A DNA stretch of 22,397 nt from an uncultured Clostridia bacterium (GTDB taxonomy: Bacteria > Bacillota > Clostridia > TANB77 > CAG-508), in NCBI GenBank assembly GCA_949077355.1, contig CARUQW010000007.1, forward strand, positions 15,189 to 37,585, given 5' to 3'. The position numbers and the translations under genes were made by a program. The notes under the pieces are model-generated. The model saw only the letters and a program-made list of their open reading frames with translations. It did not search any database and was not told the origin of the DNA. The number at the start of each line of letters is the position of its first letter. Position 1 is the first letter of the stretch. Below are positions 6,969-15,063 of this stretch, one piece after another.

Positions 6969-8123
6969 TTACATCGCTTTTCGATACAATTCAATCAAGT
7001 CTTCTTTGCTAACTTCTCTTGGGTTTCCTGGTTTGCAAGGGTCATTCATAGCTTTTTCAGCAAGCATTTCAAAGTCTTCTTCTTTCACTCCATAATCTTT
7101 TATGGTTTGTATGATTCCCACTGCTTTGCTAAGTTCAGATATCATCCATACAAATGTATTGATGACATCCTGGTCATTTAAGTGTGCTGCATCTGGTCTT
7201 CCAATATTGACAAGAATTTCTCTAAATCGATTGGCACATACTTCTCCATTAAATCGCATAACGGTTGGTAATAACATAGCATTTGCAATTCCATGTGGTG
7301 TATCATAAACTGCTCCTAATTGATGCGCCATGGAATGTACTATTCCAAGTCCTACGTTAGAGAATCCCATTCCTGCTATATATTGTGCCATTCCCATCAT
7401 TTCAATAGCTTGTTCATCTTTTTCATTAACTGCTGCTGGCAAGTATTTAAATATCATTTGAATGGCCTTCATATGAAACATATCTGACATTTCATTATGT
7501 GCTCCTGTAATGTATCCCTCTACTGCATGTGTTAGTGCATCCATTCCTGTTGCAGCTGCCAAGCTTTTTGGCATTGATGCCATTAATTCTGAATCTATAA
7601 TTGCTAAAATTGGAATATCATTTGGATCTACACAAACCATTTTAATTTTAGCATCTTCGTCTGTAATTACATAATTGATTGTAACTTCTGCTGCTGTTCC
7701 AGCTGTTGTTGGCAATGCAATAATTGGCATTCCTTTGTTTACTGTATTTGACAATCCATTTAATGACTTGATATCTGCTCTATCTGGATTTGTCATAACA
7801 ATAGAAATACCTTTTGCTGTATCAATACTTGATCCACCTCCAACTGCTACAATTACATCAGCTTTTGATTTTTTACAAGCTTTTACACCATCTGTTACAT
7901 TTTTAATGGTTGGATTTGGTTTTACTTCTGAATAGATTTCATATGGTATTTTAGCTTTATTTAATATTTCTTCTACTTTAGCCGTCACACCTGCCTCCAC
8001 TAAAGCTACATCACTTACTAAAAATACTTTTTTAAACCCTCTCTTTTCAATTTCAGTAACCAGTTCTTCTCTTGCACCTTTTCCAAAATAAGATGTTTCA
8101 TTTAATACAAATTTCGTTGACAT
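6969..8123 (-). CDS. fucO: Iron-dependent alcohol dehydrogenase, lactaldehyde reductase type
   Basis: A group III (Fe-type) alcohol dehydrogenase of 384 residues, collinear over its length with E. coli FucO, which reduces L-lactaldehyde to 1,2-propanediol with NADH. The NAD-binding loop is GGGSS (95-99). Shared segments include PTTAGTAAEVTINYVITDE (138-156) and GMGFSNVGLGIVHSMAH. Predicted iron ligands are Asp195, His199, His263 and His277, all present. The ATG at 8123 follows AAAGGAGG. It is the last gene of a likely pfkA-orf-fucO transcript (26-bp gap). No fucose genes are nearby, so a broader role in NADH re-oxidation during fermentation is possible. The enzyme family is certain; the substrate is inferred. 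Confidence 0.9.
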   Translation of the reverse strand: MSTKFVLNETSYFGKGAREELVTEIEKRGFKKVFLVSDVALVEAGVTAKVEEILNKAKIPYEIYSEVKPNPTIKNVTDGVKACKKSKADVIVAVGGGSSIDTAKGISIVMTNPDRADIKSLNGLSNTVNKGMPIIALPTTAGTAAEVTINYVITDEDAKIKMVCVDPNDIPILAIIDSELMASMPKSLAAATGMDALTHAVEGYITGAHNEMSDMFHMKAIQMIFKYLPAAVNEKDEQAIEMMGMAQYIAGMGFSNVGLGIVHSMAHQLGAVYDTPHGIANAMLLPTVMRFNGEVCANRFREILVNIGRPDAAHLNDQDVINTFVWMISELSKAVGIIQTIKDYGVKEEDFEMLAEKAMNDPCKPGNPREVSKEDLIELYRKAM

Positions 8124-8149
8124 TTTCTTTTCCTCCTTTGTTTTTTATT

Positions 8150-8809
8150 TTACATTTGTTTATAATCTGATGGTATTTCAAATAATTTATCATCAACCTT
8201 ATCAGATAACTCCACTTTTAATGTTTCTTGATACTCACCAACAATAGTCTTAATATATTCTAATTTATTATCATTAAAATAAAATCTCGTTTTTACTTCT
8301 TGTGTTTCACTATCGTTTATACCTTTCATTAAAAATCCTGTTATTCCCTTATATTCCTCATAATTGTAGTCTTTTCCTTTTATTTTTTCATGTCCTTTTA
8401 TAAATTCACTTTTCTCTGTTATCTCCAATTGAAGTTGTATTTTGGCTAAATCTGTTTCATTATTTTGATACGTATAATATGTTTTGGAGTCTTCTACTAA
8501 TAAATACGTATTGCCGTCTTTTATCAGCTTTTTCGTTTCATTTCCTTGATAAATACTTTCAAGATAAGCCATATTACCTTTTTTAACATAATTCATAGTA
8601 TTTTTTTCATCTAATATTGTAAAACGATATGATTGTTTTTCCATTAATTCATGATAAAACTTATTGGTTCTGGATGTACTCCCAATCGAAACTGAGATTT
8701 CATTTTTTTCTTTTGCACCAAATTTCGTCCAACACAACACTCCTGTAAGAATTGTTAAGAATAAAAGTAAAACGATTGCTATGAAAATTATTTTCTTTTT
8801 TTTGTTCAT
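8150..8809 (-). CDS. Membrane-anchored extracellular protein, unknown function
   Basis: A protein of 219 residues with a lysine-rich start and one hydrophobic segment (about 8-27), so anchored or secreted with most of the chain outside. The segment ends in GVLCW, not a good lipobox. The outer part is rich in beta-strand patterns and Tyr/Lys, and ends in LFEIPSDYKQM, a motif reminiscent of LolA/LppX-like or DUF4412-type lipid-binding domains. I do not recognise the family with confidence. The start at 8809 follows AAAGGAGG. It lies between pfkA (34 bp upstream) and fucO (26 bp downstream), probably co-transcribed, with no obvious functional link. Confidence 0.8.
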   Translation of the reverse strand: MNKKKKIIFIAIVLLLFLTILTGVLCWTKFGAKEKNEISVSIGSTSRTNKFYHELMEKQSYRFTILDEKNTMNYVKKGNMAYLESIYQGNETKKLIKDGNTYLLVEDSKTYYTYQNNETDLAKIQLQLEITEKSEFIKGHEKIKGKDYNYEEYKGITGFLMKGINDSETQEVKTRFYFNDNKLEYIKTIVGEYQETLKVELSDKVDDKLFEIPSDYKQM

Positions 8810-8843
8810 TTTTCCTCCTTTGTTTTTTCCAATTCTATCATGA

Positions 8844-9989
8844 TTAATCTCCTAAATTGATTCCAATATTTCTTGCTGTTTTTATTAAATCATCATCCAT
8901 TTCTATTTTTCTTAAGTTACTTTCTTCTGTGTTTCCAGACACAGCTCCTATTTTTGTATTTTTTCCTACTACTTCTTCTAAAGATACGGAATCTAATTTA
9001 CCATTTTTTATGATAGCTAGTGTTCCAAATTTTCCCTCTAAGGCAAGTTCCATTGCTTTGGTTCCATACTTAGTTGATAAAACTCTATCAAATGCTGTTG
9101 GCGTTCCTCCTCTTTGCATATATCCTAGTGTTGTATTTCTTGCTTCTAATCCTGTTAATTCTTGTAATTGTTGTGCCACTACTTGTCCAACTCCACCTAA
9201 TCTCGTATTATCAACACCTGTACCATTGTCTCTTTTTCCCATAATAGTAATTTCTCCACCTTTAGGAGCTGCTCCTTCTGCTACAACTACTACACTAAAA
9301 TTCTTTCCTCTCTTTTTTCTGTTTTCAATCTTTTCTGCAACTCTTTTTATATCATATGGAATTTCTGGTATTAATGCTACATCTGCACCACCTGCAACAG
9401 CTGCCTCTAAAGCAATCCAACCAGCATATCTTCCCATTACTTCTAATACCATTATTCTATGATGTGTTGCACCTGTTGTATGCAATCTATCTAAAGCTTC
9501 CATAGCTACTGACACTGCCGTATTATATCCAAATGTAATCTCTGTACAAGCTACGTCATTATCTATCGTTTTTGGTACACCAATTACATTAACTCCTTTG
9601 GTTGAAAAATCTCTTGCTGATTTTTGTGTTCCATCTCCTCCTAATGTAAAAATACAATCAAATCCAAATTCTTTAATATTTTGAATGGCTTGGTCTGACA
9701 TGTCCTTGTATTCTACGGTACCATCTTCGTTTACAATTTTATAATTAAATAAGTTTGCATTGGTAGATGACCCAATAATGGATCCTCCTTTTGGTAAAAT
9801 CCCTGCTGCTTCTCCATTTGCTGCCGTTGACAGCAATTCAAAATCTTTTTTTAGTAATCCATTGTATCCATCTACAATTCCATAACATTCTACGCCATGA
9901 TTTTCTGCTGTTTTTACAATTGCCCTAATAACAGCATTAAATCCTGATACATCTCCACCATTTGCTAATATTCCTACTTTTTTTAACAT
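8844..9989 (-). CDS. pfkA: 6-phosphofructokinase
   Basis: A phosphofructokinase of 381 residues that converts fructose-6-phosphate to the 1,6-bisphosphate, the committing step of glycolysis. Key motifs are GGDVSGFNAVIRA (11-23), GGDGTQKSA (117-125) and PKTIDND (139-145). The Gly in GGDG is the residue found in ATP-dependent enzymes, whereas PPi-dependent ones usually carry Asp; the Lys in PKTIDND is shared with the long non-E. coli-type group. I therefore favour ATP as donor but cannot exclude PPi. It is about 60 residues longer than E. coli PfkA, as expected for that group. The ATG at 9989 follows AAGGAGG. It is the first gene of the pfkA-orf-fucO unit, with a promoter just upstream. Confidence 0.93.
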   Translation of the reverse strand: MLKKVGILANGGDVSGFNAVIRAIVKTAENHGVECYGIVDGYNGLLKKDFELLSTAANGEAAGILPKGGSIIGSSTNANLFNYKIVNEDGTVEYKDMSDQAIQNIKEFGFDCIFTLGGDGTQKSARDFSTKGVNVIGVPKTIDNDVACTEITFGYNTAVSVAMEALDRLHTTGATHHRIMVLEVMGRYAGWIALEAAVAGGADVALIPEIPYDIKRVAEKIENRKKRGKNFSVVVVAEGAAPKGGEITIMGKRDNGTGVDNTRLGGVGQVVAQQLQELTGLEARNTTLGYMQRGGTPTAFDRVLSTKYGTKAMELALEGKFGTLAIIKNGKLDSVSLEEVVGKNTKIGAVSGNTEESNLRKIEMDDDLIKTARNIGINLGD

Positions 9990-10028
9990 TTCTATATCCT
10001 CCTTATTTTGTGTTATTTTGCTTTTCTT

Positions 10029-10056
10029 ATTATATCAATAATTTAATTTTTTACAA
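10029..10056 (-). promoter_or_regulatory. Sigma-A promoter of pfkA
   Basis: On the minus strand TTGTAA (10051-10056) and a perfect TATAAT (10029-10034) lie 16 bp apart, 39 bp before the pfkA start codon. Confidence 0.6.
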
Positions 10057-10187
10057 CACTTTTCAGAAGTTTTTTTATTCTACTCATTAAATTTTCGTAC
10101 TCATATTTGAACATGTCGCAAAATGTCAATACAATTCTCTCTAAATTTATGGGATAATATTTTTAGTTAAAAAATTAAGGTGATAAT

Positions 10188-10394
10188 ATGATTAAAGAGA
10201 AAAGAAAAGCAAAGAAATACACACAAGAGGAAATGTCAAAACTTCTTGGAATTAGTCTAAGACAATATGTAAGAATTGATAATGAAGAAGATTTACCAAG
10301 AAGGGATGTTCTTAGAAGTTTAATCATAGAATTAGATTTGACTAATGAAGAAATTGGAGAATATATCAGAAAAATAACTAAGAATATTGCCTAA
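10188..10394 (+). CDS. Small XRE-type helix-turn-helix regulator
   Basis: A stand-alone DNA-binding domain of 68 residues. The HTH is at about 12-35 (TQEEMSKLLGISLRQYVRID), typical of the Cro/C1/XRE family, followed by helices that likely dimerise. The ATG at 10188 follows AAGGTGATA. A GATAAT -10-like hexamer at 10153-10158 is present without a good -35. It diverges from pfkA, so it may control the shared 200-bp region or just itself; the target is unknown. It converges on spoIIIAH with a shared hairpin between them. Confidence 0.85.
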   Translation: MIKEKRKAKKYTQEEMSKLLGISLRQYVRIDNEEDLPRRDVLRSLIIELDLTNEEIGEYIRKITKNIA

Positions 10395-10428
10395 CAAAAT
10401 AAGGGCTTATTTTTTTGCCCTCATTTTG
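10395..10428. terminator. Hairpin between the XRE gene and spoIIIAH, probable shared terminator
   Basis: CAAAATAAGGGC (10395-10406) and GCCCTCATTTTG (10417-10428) pair with one mismatch around a T-rich 10-nt loop. Two genes converge here and the hairpin overlaps the spoIIIAH stop. The flanking U-tracts are weak, so termination efficiency is uncertain. Confidence 0.5.
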
Positions 10429-11083
10429 TTGCAATATGTATATTTTCTATCTCGGCTTTCATCTCACGTGAAATAATATTTTGAATTTGAGCTACTTCTT
10501 CTTGTTTCATTTCAGTTGTTCCAATAATAATGCTAATACTATCCCCATTTACAAAAATAACGCTATTTTCAAAACCTTTCGTTCGAATTAAATTTTCACA
10601 AATCATAATACTGTTTTTAGTATCATTTATTTTTTGTATTTCTTGCGTTGCTGCTTGTCTTTGTGTTTCTAAAGAATGATTACTATTTAATACTTTTTCA
10701 TAAGTTTCTATCATTTGTGAATACATCGTATCTCTTTCTAATTTAGATTTTACAAAATAATCATCTGTATTATTACTGCTCGTTTGTGTTGTTGTATTAT
10801 CACCTGTTATATCGTTCTCAGAAGTAACCTCATTTGTTGTTTCATTGCTAATTGTATTACTTTTCTCCATATTATCCATATTTTCTGTTACGACATCATT
10901 ACTATTTACCAAAGTAGCATCTCCAATATCTGCTAATTGCATATCATCTACCGCTTCCATTTGCATTGCTGTTTCCACAGATGTTTGATTTTCCGTGTTG
11001 TTTGTATAATTCAAATAGCCTGCTACCATCAGCATTAATACTATCACATAGACTACCACTTGATTTTTTTTAAACAATTTCAT
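10421..11083 (-). CDS. spoIIIAH: Stage III sporulation protein AH
   Basis: The mother-cell membrane protein that meets SpoIIQ across the intermembrane space and forms a ring-like channel wall. It has 220 residues: an N-terminal membrane segment (about 8-24), a long Asn/Thr/Glu-rich linker, and the YscJ/FliF-like ring-building domain that starts at DYFVKSKLERDTMYSQMIE (about 107-125) and runs to the C-terminus. The ATG at 11083 follows AGGGAGG. It is the last gene of the operon. Its start codon overlaps the stop of a 21-codon ORF (see 11080-11145). The linker composition mirrors that of SpoIIQ in this window, plausible for two proteins spanning the same gap. No in-frame CGG. Confidence 0.95.
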   Translation of the reverse strand: MKLFKKNQVVVYVIVLMLMVAGYLNYTNNTENQTSVETAMQMEAVDDMQLADIGDATLVNSNDVVTENMDNMEKSNTISNETTNEVTSENDITGDNTTTQTSSNNTDDYFVKSKLERDTMYSQMIETYEKVLNSNHSLETQRQAATQEIQKINDTKNSIMICENLIRTKGFENSVIFVNGDSISIIIGTTEMKQEEVAQIQNIISREMKAEIENIHIATK

Positions 11084-11145
11084 TTTCTAATTTCCTCCCT
11101 AAATTTTCTAAATTTCTTTAATTGTAGGTATGATAAAGCCATCAT
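11080..11145 (-). CDS. Candidate 21-residue small ORF coupled to spoIIIAH
   Basis: Between spoIIIAG and spoIIIAH an ATG at 11145 follows GGAGG at 8 nt spacing. It opens 21 codons, starting MMALSYLQLKK and ending in a basic stretch, and stops with TGA overlapping the spoIIIAH ATG in an ATGA arrangement. A strong ribosome site plus a 4-nt overlap suggests translational coupling. It may be a short leader that sets spoIIIAH translation, a real micropeptide, or chance. I recognise no family. Confidence 0.4.
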   Translation of the reverse strand: MMALSYLQLKKFRKFREEIRK

Positions 11146-11168
11146 GATTTTTTCCTCCGTCCCCAAAA

Positions 11169-11795
11169 TCATCGCATTTCAAATACTTGGATTTTATGGG
11201 TAGCAAGTCCTGTTACTGCTTCTACCGCTTGTATGATATTTGTTTTAGTTTCTACATTGTTTGCTCCTTTCGCTGTTATAATAGCACCTTCTACTTTGGG
11301 TTGAACCACTTTTTGTGTAATTGGGGTTTTTTCTCCATTTTCTTCTTGGTATATGATATCTTTTTGTGAATCGGTTTCTTGTATTTTTCTACTTCCCCCT
11401 GATGTATCGCTTTCTTCTGTATTGCTAGTTTTTGTTGTTTCATTATACATAGCAACTACTTCACTTGATTCTGAGTAATTGACAAATACTTTTACTTCTC
11501 CTACTCCTTGTATTTTAGATAATATTCCTTCTAATTGTTCTGCTAAACGATCTGTTGCTGTAATTTCATTTTCAACTTTTGTACTATTTTCATTAATATT
11601 TGCCAGCTGCTTTGAAGTTGTATTATTTTCTGGTTTTGCCGTTTGCTTTTTACCATTCCAAATCAGATTAATGATAACAATGGTTACAATAAGTAATACT
11701 ACAAAGAAAACTAAATTTTCAATCTTTTTCTTGTTGTTTTCTCCTCCTTCTTCTGAGTCGCTTTTTGTCAATTGTTTCAATTTATCTCTAAACAT
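11169..11795 (-). CDS. spoIIIAG: Stage III sporulation protein AG
   Basis: A ring-forming channel component in the mother-cell outer-forespore membrane. Of 208 residues, 1-25 are cytoplasmic and charged, about 27-47 form one membrane segment, and the outer domain carries the family pattern LEGILSKIQGVGEVKVFVNY (about 88-107) and ends KIQVFEM. A Ser/Thr/Gly-rich insertion (about 121-138) sits where SpoIIIAG homologues form an extra beta structure. The start ATG at 11795 lies inside the restored end of spoIIIAF (19-nt overlap), with GGGGTGG as ribosome site, so translation is probably coupled. No in-frame CGG. Confidence 0.93.
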   Translation of the reverse strand: MFRDKLKQLTKSDSEEGGENNKKKIENLVFFVVLLIVTIVIINLIWNGKKQTAKPENNTTSKQLANINENSTKVENEITATDRLAEQLEGILSKIQGVGEVKVFVNYSESSEVVAMYNETTKTSNTEESDTSGGSRKIQETDSQKDIIYQEENGEKTPITQKVVQPKVEGAIITAKGANNVETKTNIIQAVEAVTGLATHKIQVFEMR

Positions 11796-12413
11796 TTCTC
11801 ATCCACCCCATATTCTTCTATTAAAAATTTTTTAATATTTTGAATTTCTGATTTTTTTACCTTTGCATTTTCTTCTTTATTCTTTTCACCTATTTTATTT
11901 TCCTCTTGCTTAATTGTTGTATCAATTGGCTTTATCTTTTGTATGCCGCGTCACAATTTTATTTTCCAAATTCAATTCTTCTTCTGTTTTTGGTTTTTCT
12001 TCTGACTTTTCTACCTTTATTTTAATCTTTGTTATTTTGGTATCCTCTTCTTTGTCCGATATCTGCACTTTTACCTTGCAATCTGTCACTTTATACCCTT
12101 TTTCTTCTAATTTCTTGCTAATATCTTTTTCCAACTTTTGTATTGATAATTCTTGTATTCTTTCATCCATCGAACTTTGGTCAACACTTGTACTTGTTTC
12201 TGTGGTTACATAATGTTCTAAATTAAAATAATTTTCCTTAAAGACGTTTTGGTTTGCTATAAAAGGTGAAACAATTGTAAATAACACATAAATCCCCATT
12301 ACCATTCGAATATATTTTTTTGTTTTATTGTTGGGTAACAACATTTCTAAAATTGATATGATTACAATTGCTAATCCCAGTCCTTTTATCCATGAGCTCA
12401 TAAATTCTATCAT
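11777..12413 (-). CDS. spoIIIAF: Stage III sporulation protein AF, split by a +1 frameshift at a CGG codon
   Basis: A membrane component of the SpoIIIA-SpoIIQ channel. The N-terminal frame has two hydrophobic helices (about 8-26 and 34-52) separated by LLPNNKTKKYIRMVMG, typical of SpoIIIAF, and then a charged soluble part. This frame meets CGG at 11948-11946 and stops at 11922. Dropping the C gives VTGIQKIKPIDT and continues in the +1 frame to KKFLIEEYGVDEKCLEIN, stopping at 11777, which is a typical SpoIIIAF C-terminus that overlaps the start of spoIIIAG. The restored protein is 211 residues, near the usual length, whereas the unshifted one (163) would lack it. The ATG at 12413 follows AAGGAGAT. 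It may be recoded, mis-sequenced or mutated. Confidence 0.9.
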
Positions 12414-12425
12414 TGCTATATCTCC

Positions 12426-13574
12426 TTATCTGTACATCATGCCACTGTTTGATATTTTTAAAACTAGTGTTGTTCCAATAATAATCATAAAAGAAATACT
12501 TGTTAATATTGCTAAGAAAATTTTAAAAATATCTCCTATTTGTTCTAATAAACTTGTTACCTTATTATCGGCTATTGGTTGAATTACACTAGCTAGCAGT
12601 TTATAGGCAAAAGTTAATGTTGCTAGTTTTATAATTGGCGCTATACAAATTCCTATGATAATAATAACGCCAACTAGTCCCACCGCATTTTTTAGAATAA
12701 CACCACATCCCAATACCGTATCTACGGCATCTCCCAATATTTTTCCCACTACTGGAATAGCAGAACTAACAACTGCTTTTGTCGTTTTAGCTGTAATCCC
12801 ATCTACGCTACTTGCCATAGTTCCTTCCAGTGAAACCACTCCAACAAATAAGGTCAAAATTACTCCCAAGAACCATACAATTCCTGATTTAAAAAACTTT
12901 GTTAATTTGTCTATTTTTATTTGGTCTGATAATTTTGACAAAATTGCTAATGCTGCAAAAATCATAACAAATGGGATAATTATATCTTGTATAATATTTC
13001 CTATAAAGTTTATCATAAACAAAATAATTGGTTCTACCACACCACTCGTTACCATGCTTCCTGTTGCCATCATAAGTGTAATCAAAAGTGGCACCAACAT
13101 ATTCATAAAAGCAACTAAGTTAGTCGTTGTATCTTGCACCATTTTCACAATATCTGAAAAATTTGATAAAATAATTGTAATAATCAATATATACTGTGCA
13201 TAATAAATTAATTTGGAAATACCATCATTTTCTAGACTTTCACTAATCGCCTTCAAAATACCATGAATTACAATAATCACCAATATACTTCCAATTGCTT
13301 TTACACTATTTACAACTTCAGAACCTAACAAACCTAAAACTTTTTTTCCAATCGTTGAATTGTCAATCTCTCCTTTAATTGCCTCATTTAACAATTCTCC
13401 TACATCTATATCTCCAAAAAACTCACTGGTATATTTCTTCGAATTTTTTAGAAAATCCTGTATTCCAAACTCCTCTTTCTGTTCTTGAATTGTTTCCTCA
13501 TTATTGGCATAAACATTTGGAACAAAAAATATCGTAATACACAATACAATCATAACTACTACATTTTTTCTCAT
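12426..13574 (-). CDS. spoIIIAE: Stage III sporulation protein AE
   Basis: A polytopic membrane protein of the SpoIIIA channel, 382 residues. The N-terminus (1-24) looks like a cleavable signal peptide ending in VYANNEE. Six or more hydrophobic helices follow from about residue 90 onward (for example SILVIIVIHGILKAISESL), with the conserved segment SSVDGITAKTTKAVVSSAIP near 260 and VGKILGDAVDTVLGCG after it. The ATG at 13574 follows AAAGGAG. It starts 171 bp after the spoIIIAD stop, an unusually wide gap in this operon that is filled with repeats. It ends 12 bp before spoIIIAF. No in-frame CGG. Confidence 0.95.
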   Translation of the reverse strand: MRKNVVVMIVLCITIFFVPNVYANNEETIQEQKEEFGIQDFLKNSKKYTSEFFGDIDVGELLNEAIKGEIDNSTIGKKVLGLLGSEVVNSVKAIGSILVIIVIHGILKAISESLENDGISKLIYYAQYILIITIILSNFSDIVKMVQDTTTNLVAFMNMLVPLLITLMMATGSMVTSGVVEPIILFMINFIGNIIQDIIIPFVMIFAALAILSKLSDQIKIDKLTKFFKSGIVWFLGVILTLFVGVVSLEGTMASSVDGITAKTTKAVVSSAIPVVGKILGDAVDTVLGCGVILKNAVGLVGVIIIIGICIAPIIKLATLTFAYKLLASVIQPIADNKVTSLLEQIGDIFKIFLAILTSISFMIIIGTTLVLKISNSGMMYR

Positions 13575-13589
13575 TTGTACTCCTTTTTG

Positions 13590-13706
13590 GGTTAGTTTTG
13601 GTTAGTTTTGGGACAGGCACTGAACTAACCGCTTTAATCACTTTTGGTTATTTTGGGTTACTTTTGGTTACTTTTGGTTACTTTTGGGACAGGCACTGAA
13701 CTAACC
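13590..13706. repeat. Short dispersed repeats of the GGGACAGGCAC type between spoIIIAD and spoIIIAE
   Basis: Two direct copies share TTTTGGGACAGGCACTGAAC and then TAACC, at 13600-13630 and 13676-13706. In the first, GGTTAGTT (13600-13607) pairs with AACTAACC (13623-13630), a small stem-loop. Between them lie tandem CTTTTGGTTA units of about 10 bp. GGGACAGGCAC-containing palindromes recur in many Firmicute genomes as REP-like elements, so this looks like an insertion into the operon. No coding potential is evident. Confidence 0.75.
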
Positions 13707-13745
13707 ACTTTGGTCATTTTGGGGATAGGTCTATACTTTATTTTA

Positions 13746-14132
13746 TCAAGGCAATATTTTTAATATTATCTCTAATAATGCTGATATAATTGGAATTGAC
13801 ATAGATATAATAATAATTTTGCTACCAATTTCAATTTTACTGGCTATCGCTGCTTCTCCCGAATCTTTACAAATGCTAACTGCAAATTCTGATAAAAATG
13901 CTATCCCTGTTATTTTAATAAGTATTGTCAAAAATGTACTATTGATTGATGCTTTATTAGCTAATGATTGTAATAGCATAATAATTCCTTGTAATTTGTC
14001 CATTACTAGTAATAAAATCAATACTCCTGTTAGTAAACTAATATAAATTGCAAAATCTGGTCGGTATTGCTTTAATAAAATAATAATGATGAGTGCAATT
14101 AATGCAATACCTATTATTTTTATAATTTCCAC
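13746..14132 (-). CDS. spoIIIAD: Stage III sporulation protein AD
   Basis: A small polytopic membrane protein, 128 residues from GTG 14132. I chose this start because GGAGGT lies 8 nt upstream and the protein then begins with EIIKIIGIALIALIIIILLK, as SpoIIIAD does. The frame stays open to 14207, but those extra 25 codons come from the repeat element and have no family match. About four hydrophobic helices alternate with KQYRPDF and the conserved FAVSICKDSGEAAIASKIE. The C-terminal helix ends IILKILP. It lies between repeat arrays on both sides yet seems intact. Confidence 0.93.
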   Translation of the reverse strand: MEIIKIIGIALIALIIIILLKQYRPDFAIYISLLTGVLILLLVMDKLQGIIMLLQSLANKASINSTFLTILIKITGIAFLSEFAVSICKDSGEAAIASKIEIGSKIIIISMSIPIISALLEIILKILP

Positions 14133-14174
14133 TACTTTTGACCTCCATTTTATTGGTTCATTTCGATTCGTTTT

Positions 14175-14241
14175 GGTTAGTTTTGGGACAGGCACTAAGC
14201 TAGCCATTCTTGGTTAATTTGTGCCTGTCCCAAAACTAACC
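14175..14241. repeat. Inverted pair of GGGACAGGCAC-type repeats between spoIIIAC and spoIIIAD
   Basis: Perfect 21-bp arms lie at 14175-14195 and 14221-14241 (inner ends GGGACAGGCAC and GTGCCTGTCCC) around a 25-nt loop. The left arm is a third copy of the repeat at 13600 and 13676; the right arm is an inverted fourth copy. The resulting hairpin lies within the spoIIIA transcript and ends 1 bp before the spoIIIAC stop codon, so it could affect operon mRNA stability or read-through. It lacks a U-tract. Confidence 0.85.
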
Positions 14242-14242
14242 A

Positions 14243-14437
14243 TCAAAGATTAAATATGGTCCTAACTGTGCTAAATAAGCTACTTATCTCTTTGATTACC
14301 ATCGTCAAAACAATTACTAGTCCTGCCAATGTTGTCATCATAGCTTGATCTTCTCTTCCTGCTCTTACTAAGACTTGATGTAATACGGCAACCAAAATCC
14401 CAATTGCTGCTATTTTAAATAATAAATTAATGTCCAT
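14243..14437 (-). CDS. spoIIIAC: Stage III sporulation protein AC
   Basis: A very small membrane protein of 64 residues, the usual SpoIIIAC size, with two hydrophobic helices (about 5-24 and 33-53) linked by LVRAGREDQAMM, a conserved SpoIIIAC loop. It is thought to help assemble the SpoIIIA channel in the mother-cell membrane. The ATG at 14437 follows AAAGGAAG. It lies 53 bp after spoIIIAB, and an inverted repeat begins right after its stop. Confidence 0.95.
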   Translation of the reverse strand: MDINLLFKIAAIGILVAVLHQVLVRAGREDQAMMTTLAGLVIVLTMVIKEISSLFSTVRTIFNL

Positions 14438-14490
14438 TTTTCTTCCTTTCTTTTATATAAAATATTTTTCCTCTTTTAAGAAATATTCCT

Positions 14491-15000
14491 TCAACACAAG
14501 ATAATAACAATTGCTAACCCAATTGTAGTTCCTAATTTGCTATATAATTTTTCATTCTTTTCTCTTTGCTCTTGTGCTTCTTTTAATTGTGTTTCTAAAA
14601 ATTTTTGTGTAATTTGAATTTGACTGGTTTGTCCTTCTACATCAGTTTGTCCTAATAATTTAGATAAAGTTTTTAAGACATATCTATCTTCTTTGGTTAA
14701 ATTATTTTGACTTTCTTCAACAGCTTGTTCCCACGCTAAATTGGCTGTATTTTCTTTCATTTTCTGCCTTGCTAGTGTAAATACTTGTCCTACACTTTTA
14801 CTTGCATTTTGAGCAATTTCTTCAAATATTTCTGGTATTGGTTCATAAGTAAATTTAATCTTGCTCTGAAACATATTTAAAGCTGTTTTCATTTCTTCTA
14901 GTTCTTTCACTCTTATTAAATATTTTTTAGATACATATCTCCCTATTAAACTACATGCTACTAGAATAATAAATAGCATGAAATATTTTATCATTTGCAT
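14491..15000 (-). CDS. spoIIIAB: Stage III sporulation protein AB
   Basis: A 169-residue protein with N-terminal and C-terminal hydrophobic helices (about 4-21 and 156-169) flanking a cytoplasmic helical domain of type II secretion F-like fold. Family features are KELEEMKTALNMFQSKIKF (about 32-50), PIPEIFEEIA and the end KLYSKLGTTIGLAIVIILC. It likely serves as the inner-membrane partner of the SpoIIIAA ATPase. The ATG at 15000 follows AGAGGAT. It starts 63 bp after the annotated spoIIIAA stop, or 18 bp after the end of the family-like extension of spoIIIAA. Confidence 0.94.
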   Translation of the reverse strand: MQMIKYFMLFIILVACSLIGRYVSKKYLIRVKELEEMKTALNMFQSKIKFTYEPIPEIFEEIAQNASKSVGQVFTLARQKMKENTANLAWEQAVEESQNNLTKEDRYVLKTLSKLLGQTDVEGQTSQIQITQKFLETQLKEAQEQREKNEKLYSKLGTTIGLAIVIILC

Positions 15001-15063
15001 TTTTTATCCTCTTTTCTTTTAAATTACTATATTATATTCACCCCATTTTCCGTTTAGAACTAT

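Noticed and set aside
8857..9462. Plus-strand 201-codon ORF
   Set aside because: It lies entirely antisense to the well-conserved pfkA and has no recognisable domain.
10111..10130. Operator or extra promoter between pfkA and the XRE gene (TTGACATTTTGCGACATG)
   Set aside because: The dyad is broken by an unpaired base and the promoter reading has a poor -10; too weak to list as a feature.
13590..13706. CRISPR-like array
   Set aside because: Units are about 10 bp or degenerate, without regular 25-40 bp spacers, and no cas genes are nearby.
14133..14207. N-terminal extension of spoIIIAD from 14207
   Set aside because: The extra residues are encoded by the repeat element; a GTG with a good ribosome site gives the normal SpoIIIAD start.
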